Positions 39,282 to 47,277 of a DNA stretch of 64,000 bases are shown here, one piece after another (the stretch's first letter is position 1; every line of letters begins with the position of its first letter). Below the pieces are notes generated by a model, which saw only the letters and a list, made by a program, of their open reading frames with translations, was not told where the DNA came from and did no database searches. The translations under genes and the position numbers were made by a program. This stretch comes from Nocardioides marinisabuli (GTDB taxonomy: Bacteria > Actinomycetota > Actinomycetes > Propionibacteriales > Nocardioidaceae): assembly GCF_013466785.1 (NCBI RefSeq), contig NZ_CP059163.1, positions 868,001 through 932,000 of the forward strand, written 5' to 3'.

Positions 39282-39300
39282 ATAGTAAAACAACTTGTTG
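39282..39300 (-). promoter_or_regulatory. AT-rich promoter/operator region with palindrome CAACTTGTTG
   Basis: The palindrome-like CAACTTGTTG (39291-39300) is followed on the minus strand by TACTAT, a -10 candidate. A further AT-rich stretch (AAGTTTCTTGAGAAG) lies next to it. This is the least GC-rich intergenic patch in the middle of the window and is placed to control the 88-residue gene. Its assignment as an operator is inferred. Confidence 0.35.
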
Positions 39301-39430
39301 AAGTTTCTTGAGAAGAGTTCAACACAGATGTGACGTCTGCGCAAGAGGCGCCGGGGTGGGAGCCCGACCCGCCGGCACACCCACCACAAAGGGGGCGCCA
39401 CGACCGGCGGCGGCAGCGCATCATCGACGG

Positions 39431-40177
39431 ATGAGCGAGACACGGGCCGAGACCTCCACGGCCACGGCTCGCGCGCGAGTGCTGCCCGCCCTGCGCGAGG
39501 TCGCGCTGCTGGCCGTGCTCTACCTGGGCTACACCGCCTCGCGCCTGCTGGCCGCCGACGACCTCGCGGCCGCGCGACGCGTCGCGGAGCACCTGTTCGA
39601 GGTGGAGCGGGTCCTGGGCATAGCGATCGAGCCGGTCCTCAACGGCTGGACCGCCACCTCCGTGGTCGTCGGCGTCGCCGCGTCGTACTGGTACACGGTC
39701 ACCCACTACGCCGTCACCGCACTGGTGCTGCTGGGCACCTGGCTGTGGCGCCCGGAGGCCTACCGGACCGCCCGCACCGTGCTCGTCGCCGCCACCCTGA
39801 CCGCGCTGGCGTGCTACCTGGTGGTGCCGGTCGCTCCGCCGCGCCTGGTGCCGGGGTACGTCGACGTGCTGGCGCAGACCGCCGCCTGGGGGTGGTGGGG
39901 CGAGAGCGCCTCGGCCCCCCGCGGCCTCGGGTCGATGACCAACCAGCTCGCCGCGATGCCCTCGATGCACGTCGGCTGGGCGGTCTGGGTCGCCCTCACC
40001 CTCTCCCGCGCCGTCCCCACCCGCTGGCGCCCCGCGGTCTGGGCCTACCCCCTCCTCACCACCCTCGTGGTGGTGATGACCGGCAACCACTGGCTGCTCG
40101 ACGCCGTCGCCGGCGCCGCCGTCGTGCTGCTCGTCGACCGGCTCGTCCGGGCCCGCCGCACACCCGCGCAGCGGTGA
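39431..40177 (+). CDS. PAP2 superfamily membrane phosphatase/transferase
   Basis: The 248-residue product has about six membrane helices. It shows the PAP2 (Aur1/Ipt1-like) signature: the middle motif SMTNQLAAMPSMHVGW supplies the first catalytic His, and GNHWLLDAVAG supplies the second His and the Asp. An upstream VAPPRLVPG loop matches inositol-phosphotransferase-like members. It probably acts on a lipid phosphate or polyprenyl phosphate. The ATG was chosen from the family-like N-terminus. Confidence 0.82.
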   Translation: MSETRAETSTATARARVLPALREVALLAVLYLGYTASRLLAADDLAAARRVAEHLFEVERVLGIAIEPVLNGWTATSVVVGVAASYWYTVTHYAVTALVLLGTWLWRPEAYRTARTVLVAATLTALACYLVVPVAPPRLVPGYVDVLAQTAAWGWWGESASAPRGLGSMTNQLAAMPSMHVGWAVWVALTLSRAVPTRWRPAVWAYPLLTTLVVVMTGNHWLLDAVAGAAVVLLVDRLVRARRTPAQR

Positions 40178-40445
40178 CGCCGACCCACCGTCGGTCGAGC
40201 AGGGCGGAGCGCCAGCGACGACCGTCGTCGAGACCCCGCGAGCACCGCACCCGCCGTACGCCATGGACCCACCGTCGCCGTACGCCGACCCACCGTTGGT
40301 CGAGCAGGGAGGAGCGCCAGCGACGACCGTCGTCGAGACCCCGCGAGCACCGCACCCGCCGTACGCCATGGACCCACCGGGTCTCGGCGCTGCTCGACCA
40401 ACGGGTGGGCCCTCGCTGCTCGACCAACGCAGGCCGACCGAGCAG
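40177..40445. repeat. Two 98-bp direct repeats plus inverted fragments between convergent genes
   Basis: Bases 40177-40274 and 40282-40379 are the same sequence with two differences, at a period of 105 bp. Each holds GGTCGAGCAGGG, CGACGACCGTCGTCGAGACC and CCGTACGCCATGGACCC. Shorter inverted fragments (GCTGCTCGACCAACG) follow twice near 40389 and 40416. The unit resembles the GGTCGAG...GAGACC dispersed repeats seen in actinobacterial intergenic DNA. It fills the junction between the PAP2 gene and the convergent helicase gene. Confidence 0.85.
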
Positions 40446-40453
40446 GGGTCGGG

Positions 40454-42595
40454 TCAGCGGGTCTGCTCGGCCTCCAGCGCCTCGGTGAGCAGGGCGACGA
40501 GCGCCTCGAGCTGGACGTCGGCGGACGAGCCGACCTCCTCGTCGGAGCCGTCGAGCGCCGTGGCCGCCAGGCCGGCCTTGGAGTCGATGAGCTCGGCGAT
40601 CTTGGTGTCGAGGGTCTGGGCGGCGATCACGCGCCACGCGGTGACCGGCAGCTCCTGGCCGATGCGGTGGATGCGGTCGATGGCCTGGGTCTGCTCGGCG
40701 TCGGTCCACGACAGCTCGGCGAGCACCAGGTTGGAGGCCACCTGGAGGTTGAGCCCCACGCCCGCGGCGGAGAGGGAGCAGACCACGACGGCGACGTCGG
40801 GGTCCTCCTGGAAGGCCTTGATCGCGGCCTCGCGGGCCTTGGGGGTCTGGTCGCCGCGGATCGAGGTGTAGCGCAGGTCGCGCCGGGCGAAGGTCTCCTC
40901 TGCCACGTCCATCACGTCGACGTGCTTGGCGAAGAAGACGACCTTGCCGACGCTGCGCGCCAGCTGGGCGGCGTAGTCGGCGGCGAGGCCGGCCTTGGCC
41001 TGGCCGATGCGGCGCATCATCGAGAAGACGTTCTCGCCGTTCTTCGCGGCGGCGGTGTCCTCGCGCTCCCACGTCGCCACGCGGCGCACGAGCTCGTGGT
41101 CGATGCCCTCGACGACGACGCCGGAGGTGCGGGTCTCCAGGGCGGAGTGGTAGCGGGCCACGAGGCGGCGGGCCAGCTCGCGCTCGGCGTCGCGGATCGA
41201 GCGGCCCAGGGCGTCGTCCAGCTCGACCGGCAGGTCGGCGACCCGGCGGGCCGGGATGTCGGCGGCCACGTCGACCTTGCGGCGACGCACGATGCCCATG
41301 TCGATGACCTTGGCGCGCGCGGCGCCGTAGAACGCGGGCTCGGCCGGGGTCAGCCCGGTCTCCTCGAGTGCGTCCATCAGCTTGCCGAGCGGCTTGCGGT
41401 CGTCGATCCAGCCCAGGAACTGCCAGATCGCGCGGAAGTCCTCGAGGTCGTTGATGAGCGGGGTGCCTGTCAACGCCATCAGCAGCGGGTTGGCGGTGCG
41501 CGAACGGATCCGCTCGGAGAGCTGGAGCACGTGCTGGCTGCGCTGGGAGGTCTTGTTCTTGATGAAGTGCGCCTCGTCGACGACCATCCCCTTGAACCCG
41601 AGGTCGCCCAGCCAGCCGACGTGGCGGTCGAGGACCTCGTAGTTGACGACGACGATGTCGGCGAAGCCGTCGATGTCGCTGCCGTCGCCGTGGATCACGG
41701 TGACCGGGCGGTGCGGGGTCCACAGCCCCGCCTCGCGGGCCCAGTTGGTCTTGACCACGTTGGGCACCACGCAGAGCAGCGGGTAGGCGTCGGCGGCCTG
41801 CGCGGCGAGCAGCGCCTGCGCGGTCTTGCCGAGGCCGGGCTCGTCGGCGAGCAGGAAGCTGCGGTGCCCGGCGGCGGCCGCGGAGACCAGCTGCGCCTGG
41901 TGCGGCATCAGCTGCATGCCCTCGGGGGCGCGGTACGCCGACGGGTCGGGCATCTGCATGCACGCCGGGGCGCCGCCGCCGGCGTACTCGAAGGAGCGGA
42001 AGAGCGGGCCGAGGAGCTCCCAGCCGGCCAGCCGGCCGGTGCGGGGGCGGGTCGCCTCGGCGATGCCGAAGTCGGGCACGAGGAAGGGGTTGGAGAGCTG
42101 GCGCGAGACCACCGAGGGCGGCACGACGCGGCGGTCGACGGCCGCCTCGGCGCCGGGCTCGGGGGTCGGGGCGGGCTTCTCGACCTCGACCTCGAGGCCG
42201 GCCGCGCGCTGCATCTCGGCCTTGAGCTCGCGCGCGGAGTGCGAGAAGTCAGCGTCCTCGGCGAGCAGCGCGAGCAGGCTGGTCTCGCGGGTGGAGGTCT
42301 TGGCGAGGATGGTCGCGACCCCGTCGAGCCGCTTGAGCTGGGCGGCCTTCTGGCCCTCCGAGGTCTCCTCGTCGGCCTTGATGCGGGCGCGCTCCTCGCG
42401 CACGAGGTGGGCCACCACCTGGAACTTGGTGCGCACCGAGGGGCGCACGGCGCCGCGCTGGACCGCGCCCTCGACCTCGCGCACGGCCTTCGCCAGCACG
42501 GGGATGATGCCCTCGTTGTCGAGGTCGCGGGTGCGCCGCTGCGCGCGCGGCGCGGTGCGGGCGCCGCCGGATCGACGCTGGCCTCGTTGAGCCAC
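40454..42595 (-). CDS. SNF2-family DEAD/DEAH helicase
   Basis: The 713-residue product has an N-terminal helical region of about 220 residues. A SNF2 ATPase core follows: motif I DEPGLGKTAQA, motif Ia VVPNVVKTNW, motif II VVDEAHFIKN, motif III MALTGTPLIND. The C-terminal RecA-like half has VVVCSLSAAGVGLNLQ and motif VI QAIDRIHRIGQ. Such proteins translocate on duplex DNA and remodel bound proteins. No restriction or defence genes are adjacent. The GTG start is supported by GGAGGAG. Confidence 0.88.
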   Translation of the reverse strand: MAQRGQRRSGGARTAPRAQRRTRDLDNEGIIPVLAKAVREVEGAVQRGAVRPSVRTKFQVVAHLVREERARIKADEETSEGQKAAQLKRLDGVATILAKTSTRETSLLALLAEDADFSHSARELKAEMQRAAGLEVEVEKPAPTPEPGAEAAVDRRVVPPSVVSRQLSNPFLVPDFGIAEATRPRTGRLAGWELLGPLFRSFEYAGGGAPACMQMPDPSAYRAPEGMQLMPHQAQLVSAAAAGHRSFLLADEPGLGKTAQALLAAQAADAYPLLCVVPNVVKTNWAREAGLWTPHRPVTVIHGDGSDIDGFADIVVVNYEVLDRHVGWLGDLGFKGMVVDEAHFIKNKTSQRSQHVLQLSERIRSRTANPLLMALTGTPLINDLEDFRAIWQFLGWIDDRKPLGKLMDALEETGLTPAEPAFYGAARAKVIDMGIVRRRKVDVAADIPARRVADLPVELDDALGRSIRDAERELARRLVARYHSALETRTSGVVVEGIDHELVRRVATWEREDTAAAKNGENVFSMMRRIGQAKAGLAADYAAQLARSVGKVVFFAKHVDVMDVAEETFARRDLRYTSIRGDQTPKAREAAIKAFQEDPDVAVVVCSLSAAGVGLNLQVASNLVLAELSWTDAEQTQAIDRIHRIGQELPVTAWRVIAAQTLDTKIAELIDSKAGLAATALDGSDEEVGSSADVQLEALVALLTEALEAEQTR

Positions 42596-42954
42596 AAGCT
42601 CCTCCTCTGGAGTGACACCGGTGCCCTCGCGCGGCGGGGCTGCTCACCACCGTCCGCGGCTGCGTGCACCCGGGCGTGCACCGCCTCGTGGAGCCTGCTG
42701 GCGCACACGAGCACGACGCGTCCAGCACGTCCCGGCGGCGACAGCGAGGCGATGGGCGGGACCGGGGATCGTGGAGATGAGCCTCGAGGTCCGTGGGCCC
42801 GCGACGACGGCGTCGGTGCCGGGATCGGTGCTGGTCGCAGCCGGATCTGCACCCGGCTGCCCCTCCACGGTACCGCGCGCCCCGACGAGGCGGCGCATCG
42901 CCGTGCGGCGCGTCACCCGTCTGGGGTACGACGCCGGCGTGCGGCCGGCGCGGG
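42596..42954. other. Intergenic region without a supported gene
   Basis: These 359 bases lie upstream of the helicase gene and downstream of the hydratase gene, both on the minus strand. Short frames exist on both strands, but none has a ribosome site or recognisable product. A small hairpin (GCCGGC, five-base loop, GCCGGC) at 42933-42949 could end the hydratase transcript. The helicase promoter should be here but no clear -10/-35 pair stands out. Confidence 0.5.
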
Positions 42955-43797
42955 TCAGCCGGCGAAGCGGGCGGTGACGCTGCCCAGACCGCTGATCTCG
43001 GCCACCACCGTGGAGCCTGCCTCGACGGGGCGCATCGGGCCCAGCGCGCCCGAGAGCACGACCTGCCCGGCGCGCAGCGGCGCGCCGAAGAGCCGGGCCT
43101 GGTGGGCCAGCCAGGCGACCGCGTTCAGCGGGTCGCCCAGGCAGGCCGCCCCGGTGCCGGTGGAGACCTCCGCACCGTCGATGCGCAGCGACATCGTCAC
43201 CCCCACGGGGTCGACCTCGTCGAGCGTGCGCCGCTGCGAGCCGAGCACGTAGAGGCCCGAGGAGGCGTTGTCGGCGACGGTGTCGGCGAAGGAGATGTCC
43301 CAGCCCGCGATGCGCGAGTCGACGATCTCGATGGCGGCCACGGCGTGCGCCACCGCGCCCCGCACCTGCGCGACGTCGAGGGGGCCCTCGGCGAGGTCCT
43401 CGCCCAGCACGAACGCCACCTCGGCCTCGACCTTCGGCTGCAGCAGCCGCTCGAGCGGGATGTCGGCACCGTCCTCGAAGCCCATGTCGTCGAAGAGCAC
43501 GCCGAAGTCGGGCTGGTCGACGCCGAGCTGGGTCTGCACGGCCTGCGAGGTCGCCCCGATCTTGCGGCCCACGACCCGGGCCCCGGCCGCTGCCCGGCTG
43601 GCGTTGAGGTGCTCCTGCACGAGGTAGGCCGCCGCGACGTCGGTGGCGCCGATCAGGTCGCGCACCGGCGCGCAGGGGGTGAGGCTGCGCAGCGCCTGCA
43701 CCAGCCGGTCGCCGGCGGCGGCGACGGTCGCGGCGTCGACGTCGGTGCGCGGTTGCTCGGCCCGGCCGCCTGGCTCCTCGTGGTCGGCGCCGCTCAT
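42955..43797 (-). CDS. 2-keto-4-pentenoate hydratase family protein (HsaE-like)
   Basis: The 280-residue product is a fumarylacetoacetate-hydrolase-superfamily hydratase of the MhpD/BphH/HsaE type. Landmarks are VVGRKIGATSQAVQTQLGV, the metal-ligand KVEAEVAFVLGEDL, VAAIEIVDSRIAGW, and the C-terminal VVLSGALGPM. HsaE hydrates 2-hydroxyhexa-2,4-dienoate, the side product of steroid A/B-ring cleavage. The ATG overlaps the SDR stop (ATGA), placing it in the steroid operon. It may act on that dienoate, or on a general meta-cleavage product. Confidence 0.85.
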   Translation of the reverse strand: MSGADHEEPGGRAEQPRTDVDAATVAAAGDRLVQALRSLTPCAPVRDLIGATDVAAAYLVQEHLNASRAAAGARVVGRKIGATSQAVQTQLGVDQPDFGVLFDDMGFEDGADIPLERLLQPKVEAEVAFVLGEDLAEGPLDVAQVRGAVAHAVAAIEIVDSRIAGWDISFADTVADNASSGLYVLGSQRRTLDEVDPVGVTMSLRIDGAEVSTGTGAACLGDPLNAVAWLAHQARLFGAPLRAGQVVLSGALGPMRPVEAGSTVVAEISGLGSVTARFAG

Positions 43798-44678
43798 GCG
43801 CCGTACACCGGCTCGGGGCGCGGGGCCTGGGCGAGCAGTGCGCGCAACCGGTCGCCGACCTCGGCGCTCTCCCAGCGCCGGCCGAGGTCCGCGGCCGGGC
43901 CGTGGGTCCAGCCGTTCTCGACCGTCACCCTGCCGCCCTCGATCTCGATGACGCGACCGGTCACGTCGCCGGCCTCGACGGAGGCCAGCCAGGCCACGAC
44001 CGGGGAGTTGTCGGCCGGGTCGGGCATCGCGGAGGTGTCGAAGGCGCCCTCGGTCATCCGGGTGCGCGCGACCGGCGCGATCGCGTTGACGGTGACCCCG
44101 TAGCGACCCAGCTCGGCGGCGGCGACCAGGGTCATCCCGGCGATGCCGGCCTTGGCCGCCGAGTACGTCGTCTGCCCGATCGAGCCCTGGAGGCCCGCGC
44201 CCGAGGAGGTGTTGATGACGCGGGCCTCGCGCCGGCGCCCCTCCTTGGCCTCGGTGCGCCAGTAGGCGCCGGCGTGGCGCAGTGGCGCGAAGTGGCCCTT
44301 GAGGTGCACCCGCACGACGGCGTCCCACTCCTCCTCGGAGGTGTTGACCAGCATCCGGTCGCGCACGAAGCCGGCGTTGTTGACGAGGACGTCGAGCCCG
44401 CCGAAGGTGTCGATCGCCTGGCGCACCATCGCCTCGGCCTGCTCGAAGTCGGCGACGTCGGCGGCGTTGGCCACCGCCCGGCCACCGGCCGCCTCGATCT
44501 CGGCCACGACCTGCTCGGCCGGGCTCGCGGCGTCCTCCCCCTCGCCCGACAGCGAGACGCCGAAGTCGTTGACCACGACGGCGGCGCCCTGGGCGGCGAG
44601 CTCGAGGGCGTGGGCGCGGCCGATGCCGCGCCCGGCGCCGGTCACGACGGCGACGCGGCCGCCGAGGATCTTCGTCAC
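43794..44678 (-). CDS. SDR dehydrogenase of the steroid C/D-ring cluster (Rv3548c-like)
   Basis: The 294-residue product is a classical SDR. The cofactor loop is TGAGRGIGRAHALEL, the Asn motif is NNAGF, and the catalytic Ser/Tyr/Lys are in INTSSGAGLQGSIGQTTYSAAKAGI. The NDFGVSLSGEGED insertion after strand 2 is typical of the FabG-like branch that includes Rv3548c. The start is GTG with AGGAGCACC upstream. It is flanked by a second SDR upstream and the hydratase downstream on the same transcript. The exact substrate in HIP degradation is not known to me. Confidence 0.82.
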   Translation of the reverse strand: MTKILGGRVAVVTGAGRGIGRAHALELAAQGAAVVVNDFGVSLSGEGEDAASPAEQVVAEIEAAGGRAVANAADVADFEQAEAMVRQAIDTFGGLDVLVNNAGFVRDRMLVNTSEEEWDAVVRVHLKGHFAPLRHAGAYWRTEAKEGRRREARVINTSSGAGLQGSIGQTTYSAAKAGIAGMTLVAAAELGRYGVTVNAIAPVARTRMTEGAFDTSAMPDPADNSPVVAWLASVEAGDVTGRVIEIEGGRVTVENGWTHGPAADLGRRWESAEVGDRLRALLAQAPRPEPVYGA

Positions 44679-44753
44679 GGTGGTGCTCCTTGCTGCTGAT
44701 GGTCCTGGTGCGGGGGCGGGTGGGGGTCAGGTGGAGGGGGGGGCGGGCGGGGG

Positions 44754-45512
44754 TCAGGCGCCGGCGAGGGCGCTGAGGAAGACGGGCGGCTCGCCGCCGC
44801 CGTGGCAGGCGATGGTCGCGCCGCTGACGTAGGAGGCCAGGTCGGAGCCGAGGAAGAGCGCGACCGCCGCGACCTCCTCGGGGCGGGCCATCCGGCCCAG
44901 CGGGATCGTGGCCTCGATGGCGGCGACCTGCGCGTCGCCGCCGTAGTGGTCGTCGGTGAGCTCGGTGCGGCACAGCCCCACGTTGATCGAGTTGAGCCGC
45001 ACCTTCGGGGCCCACTCGACGGCCAGCGAGGCGGTGAGCGAGTCGACGCCGGCCTTGGCGGCGCCGTACACGGCGGTGCCCGGTGAGGGCCGCAGCGCGC
45101 TGATCGAGGAGATGGTGACGATCGCGCCGCCGCCCTCCTGGGCCTGCATCACGCGGTTGGCGGCCTGGGCGACCAGCAGCGGTGCGAGCAGGTTGAGGTC
45201 GAGCACCTTGGCGTGGAAGCGCGGCGAGGCGTCGGCGGCCAGCGCGTACGGCGCGCCCCCGGCGTTGTTGACCACGACGTCGAGGCGCCCCTCGGTGGCC
45301 GCGACCTCCGCGACCATCGCCTCGACCGCCTCGGGGTCGCGCACGTCGCAGGTGGTGTGCCGGGTGCCGGCCAGCGGCGCCGCCCCCGACCGGGCGCAGG
45401 TCACGACCCGGGCTCCCGCGGCGGCGTACGTCTCGGCGATGGCGCGGCCGATGCCCTTGCTGCCACCCGTGACCAGGGCGACCCGGCCGGTCAGGTCGAG
45501 GCTGATGCTCAT
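44754..45512 (-). CDS. SDR dehydrogenase of the steroid C/D-ring cluster (Rv3549c-like)
   Basis: The 252-residue product is an SDR. It has TGGSKGIGRAIAETY as the cofactor loop, NNAGGAPY, and the catalytic SSISALRPSPGTAVYGAAKAG with Ser, Tyr and Lys. It heads the minus operon SDR-SDR-hydratase and diverges from echA20. Its place and orientation match Rv3549c in M. tuberculosis. The ATG at 45512 begins just before the family core. Two degenerate KstR2-type sites lie in the 90-bp divergent gap. Confidence 0.82.
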   Translation of the reverse strand: MSISLDLTGRVALVTGGSKGIGRAIAETYAAAGARVVTCARSGAAPLAGTRHTTCDVRDPEAVEAMVAEVAATEGRLDVVVNNAGGAPYALAADASPRFHAKVLDLNLLAPLLVAQAANRVMQAQEGGGAIVTISSISALRPSPGTAVYGAAKAGVDSLTASLAVEWAPKVRLNSINVGLCRTELTDDHYGGDAQVAAIEATIPLGRMARPEEVAAVALFLGSDLASYVSGATIACHGGGEPPVFLSALAGA

Positions 45513-45543
45513 CGATGTCCTTCGGTCGGGGCGGGCGAGGCGG

Positions 45544-45576
45544 ACCAAGCAAGTGTTAGGGTACCAAGCAAATGCT
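45544..45576. promoter_or_regulatory. Two degenerate KstR2-type operators in the SDR/echA20 divergent promoter
   Basis: The direct repeats ACCAAGCAAGTGTTAGG (45544-45560) and ACCAAGCAAATGCTAGG (45563-45579) are 19 bp apart. Each has one intact half (ACCAAG) of the KstR2 motif AnCAAGnnCTTGnT and a decayed second half. Placement between the two steroid operons supports a KstR2 role. Confidence 0.55.
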
Positions 45577-45601
45577 AGGTCGTCTGCAGGAGAGGCACTT
45601 C

Positions 45602-46378
45602 ATGGGCATCACCTCCGAGCTCCGCGAGGACGGCGTCCGCGTCGTCACCATGGAGCACCCGCCGGTCAACGCGCTGCCGGTGCAGGGCTGGTACGACGTC
45701 GCCGCCGCGCTGGACGAGGCCTCGCGCGACCTGGCCACCCACGTCGTGGTGCTGCGCGCCGAGGGCCGCGGCTTCAACGCCGGCGTGGACATCAAGGAGA
45801 TGCAGCACTCCACCGGCTTCGACGCGCTGATCGGCGCGAACAAGGGCTGCTACGCCGCCTTCAAGGCCGTCTACGAGTGCGCGGTGCCGGTCGTCGCCGC
45901 CGTGCACGGGCACTGCCTCGGCGGCGGGGTCGGCCTGGTCGGCAACGCCGACTGCGTCGTGGCCAGCGAGGACGCCTACTTGGGGGTGCCCGAGGTCGAC
46001 CAGGGGGCGCTCGGCGCCGCGACCCACATGGCCCGCCTGGTCCCCCAGCACCTGATGCGGACCCTCTACTTCACCGCCCGCACCATCAGGGCGGCCGAGC
46101 TGGTGCAGCACGGCTCGGTCCTCGAGGTCGTCCCCCGCGAGCGGCTCGACGACGCCGCCCTGGCCGTCGCCGGCGAGATCGCCGCCAAGGACACCCGGGT
46201 CATCCGCGCGGCCAAGGAGGCCCTCAACGGCATCGACCCGGTCGACGTCAACAGGAGCTACCGCTTCGAGCAGGGCTTCACGATGGAGCTCAACCTCGCC
46301 GGCGTGGCCGACGAGCTGCGCGACGGCTTCGCGGGCACCGACAAGGCAGGCCAGCGGGCTGGGACGGGACGCCGATGA
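45602..46378 (+). CDS. echA20: Enoyl-CoA hydratase/isomerase family ring hydrolase, EchA20-like
   Basis: The 258-residue product is a crotonase-fold protein. Landmarks are FNAGVDIKEMQ as the first oxyanion-hole strand, AVHGHCLGGGVGLVGNADCVV as the second, and GVPEVDQGALG as the active-site loop. In M. tuberculosis EchA20 hydrolyses the cyclopentanone D-ring during HIP breakdown. It is first in the plus operon echA20-ipdA-ipdB-ipdC, and each junction is an ATGA or GTGA overlap. The ATG has AGGAGAGG upstream. Confidence 0.85.
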   Translation: MGITSELREDGVRVVTMEHPPVNALPVQGWYDVAAALDEASRDLATHVVVLRAEGRGFNAGVDIKEMQHSTGFDALIGANKGCYAAFKAVYECAVPVVAAVHGHCLGGGVGLVGNADCVVASEDAYLGVPEVDQGALGAATHMARLVPQHLMRTLYFTARTIRAAELVQHGSVLEVVPRERLDDAALAVAGEIAAKDTRVIRAAKEALNGIDPVDVNRSYRFEQGFTMELNLAGVADELRDGFAGTDKAGQRAGTGRR

Positions 46379-47277
46379 GCGCCGGGCGCAGCCCCCGCGA
46401 CAAGCGGATGAGCATCGACGAGGTCGTCGCCGAGCTGAGCGACGGCATGACCATCGGGATCGGCGGGTGGGGCCCGCGGCGCAAGCCGATGGCGCTGGTG
46501 CGCGCCATCCTGCGCTCGGACCTCAAGGACCTGACGATCGTCAGCTGGGGCGGCGCCGACGTCGGCCTGCTGCTGCGCGCCGGCAAGGTGCGCCGCCTCG
46601 TCTACGCCTTCGTCTCCCTCGACTCGGTGCCGCTGGAGCCCAACTTCCAGAAGGCTCGCCAGGAGGGCACCGTCCCCGAGGTCGTCGAGCTCGACGAGGG
46701 CATGTTCCAGACCGGGCTGCGCGCGGCCGCCCAGCGGCTGCCGTTCCTGCCGGTGCGGGCCGGGCTCGGCTCCGACGTGCTGGTGCACAACCCCGACATC
46801 ACCACGGTCACCAGCCCGTACGCCGACCCCGACGGCGTGCACGAGGAGCTGGTGGCCGTCCCGGCGCTGCGCCTCGACGTCGCGCTGGTCCACCTCAACC
46901 GGGCCGACAAGCACGGCAACGCGACGTACCTGGGGCCCGACCCCTACTTCGACGACCTGTTCTGCATGGCCGCCGACCGCGCCTACGTCAGCGTCGAGCA
47001 GGTCGTCGACACCGCCGGGCTGACCGTCGACACCCCGGTGCAGCGGCTGCTGCTGAGCCGGATGCTCGTCACCGGCGTCGTCGAGACCCCGCACGGCGCG
47101 CACTTCACCACCTGCACCCCCGACTACGAGCGCGACGAGCGCTTCCAGAAGGCGTACGCCGCCGCGGCGTCGGGCTCCGACGAGGACTGGGCGGCCTTCG
47201 AGCAGCGCTTCCTCGCCGGCGACGAGGACGCCTACCAGGCCGCGGTCGCGGCCTTCGCCGAGGAGGAGCAGGCATGA
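46375..47277 (+). CDS. ipdA: CoA-transferase family subunit alpha, IpdA (steroid C-ring hydrolase)
   Basis: The 300-residue product is a CoA-transferase alpha-type subunit. It has DGMTIGIGGWGPRRKPMALVRAI at the N-terminus (GIGGWG loop), a central TIVSWGGADVGLLLRAGKV, and NRADKHGNATYLGPDPYFDDL. The IpdAB complex hydrolyses the last steroid ring of the COCHEA-CoA intermediate instead of transferring CoA. Order and coupling with ipdB and ipdC match the mycobacterial cluster. The ATG overlaps the echA20 stop. Confidence 0.87.
   Translation: MSAGRSPRDKRMSIDEVVAELSDGMTIGIGGWGPRRKPMALVRAILRSDLKDLTIVSWGGADVGLLLRAGKVRRLVYAFVSLDSVPLEPNFQKARQEGTVPEVVELDEGMFQTGLRAAAQRLPFLPVRAGLGSDVLVHNPDITTVTSPYADPDGVHEELVAVPALRLDVALVHLNRADKHGNATYLGPDPYFDDLFCMAADRAYVSVEQVVDTAGLTVDTPVQRLLLSRMLVTGVVETPHGAHFTTCTPDYERDERFQKAYAAAASGSDEDWAAFEQRFLAGDEDAYQAAVAAFAEEEQA

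Noticed and set aside
40177..40445. Insertion sequence remnant
   Set aside because: There is no transposase fragment or terminal inverted repeat with target duplication. The structure is a tandem duplication with inverted fragments.
40454..42595. SNF2 helicase as part of a phage-defence system
   Set aside because: No methylase, nuclease or other defence gene flanks it. Neighbours are metabolic genes and repeats, so a stand-alone remodeller is the simpler reading.
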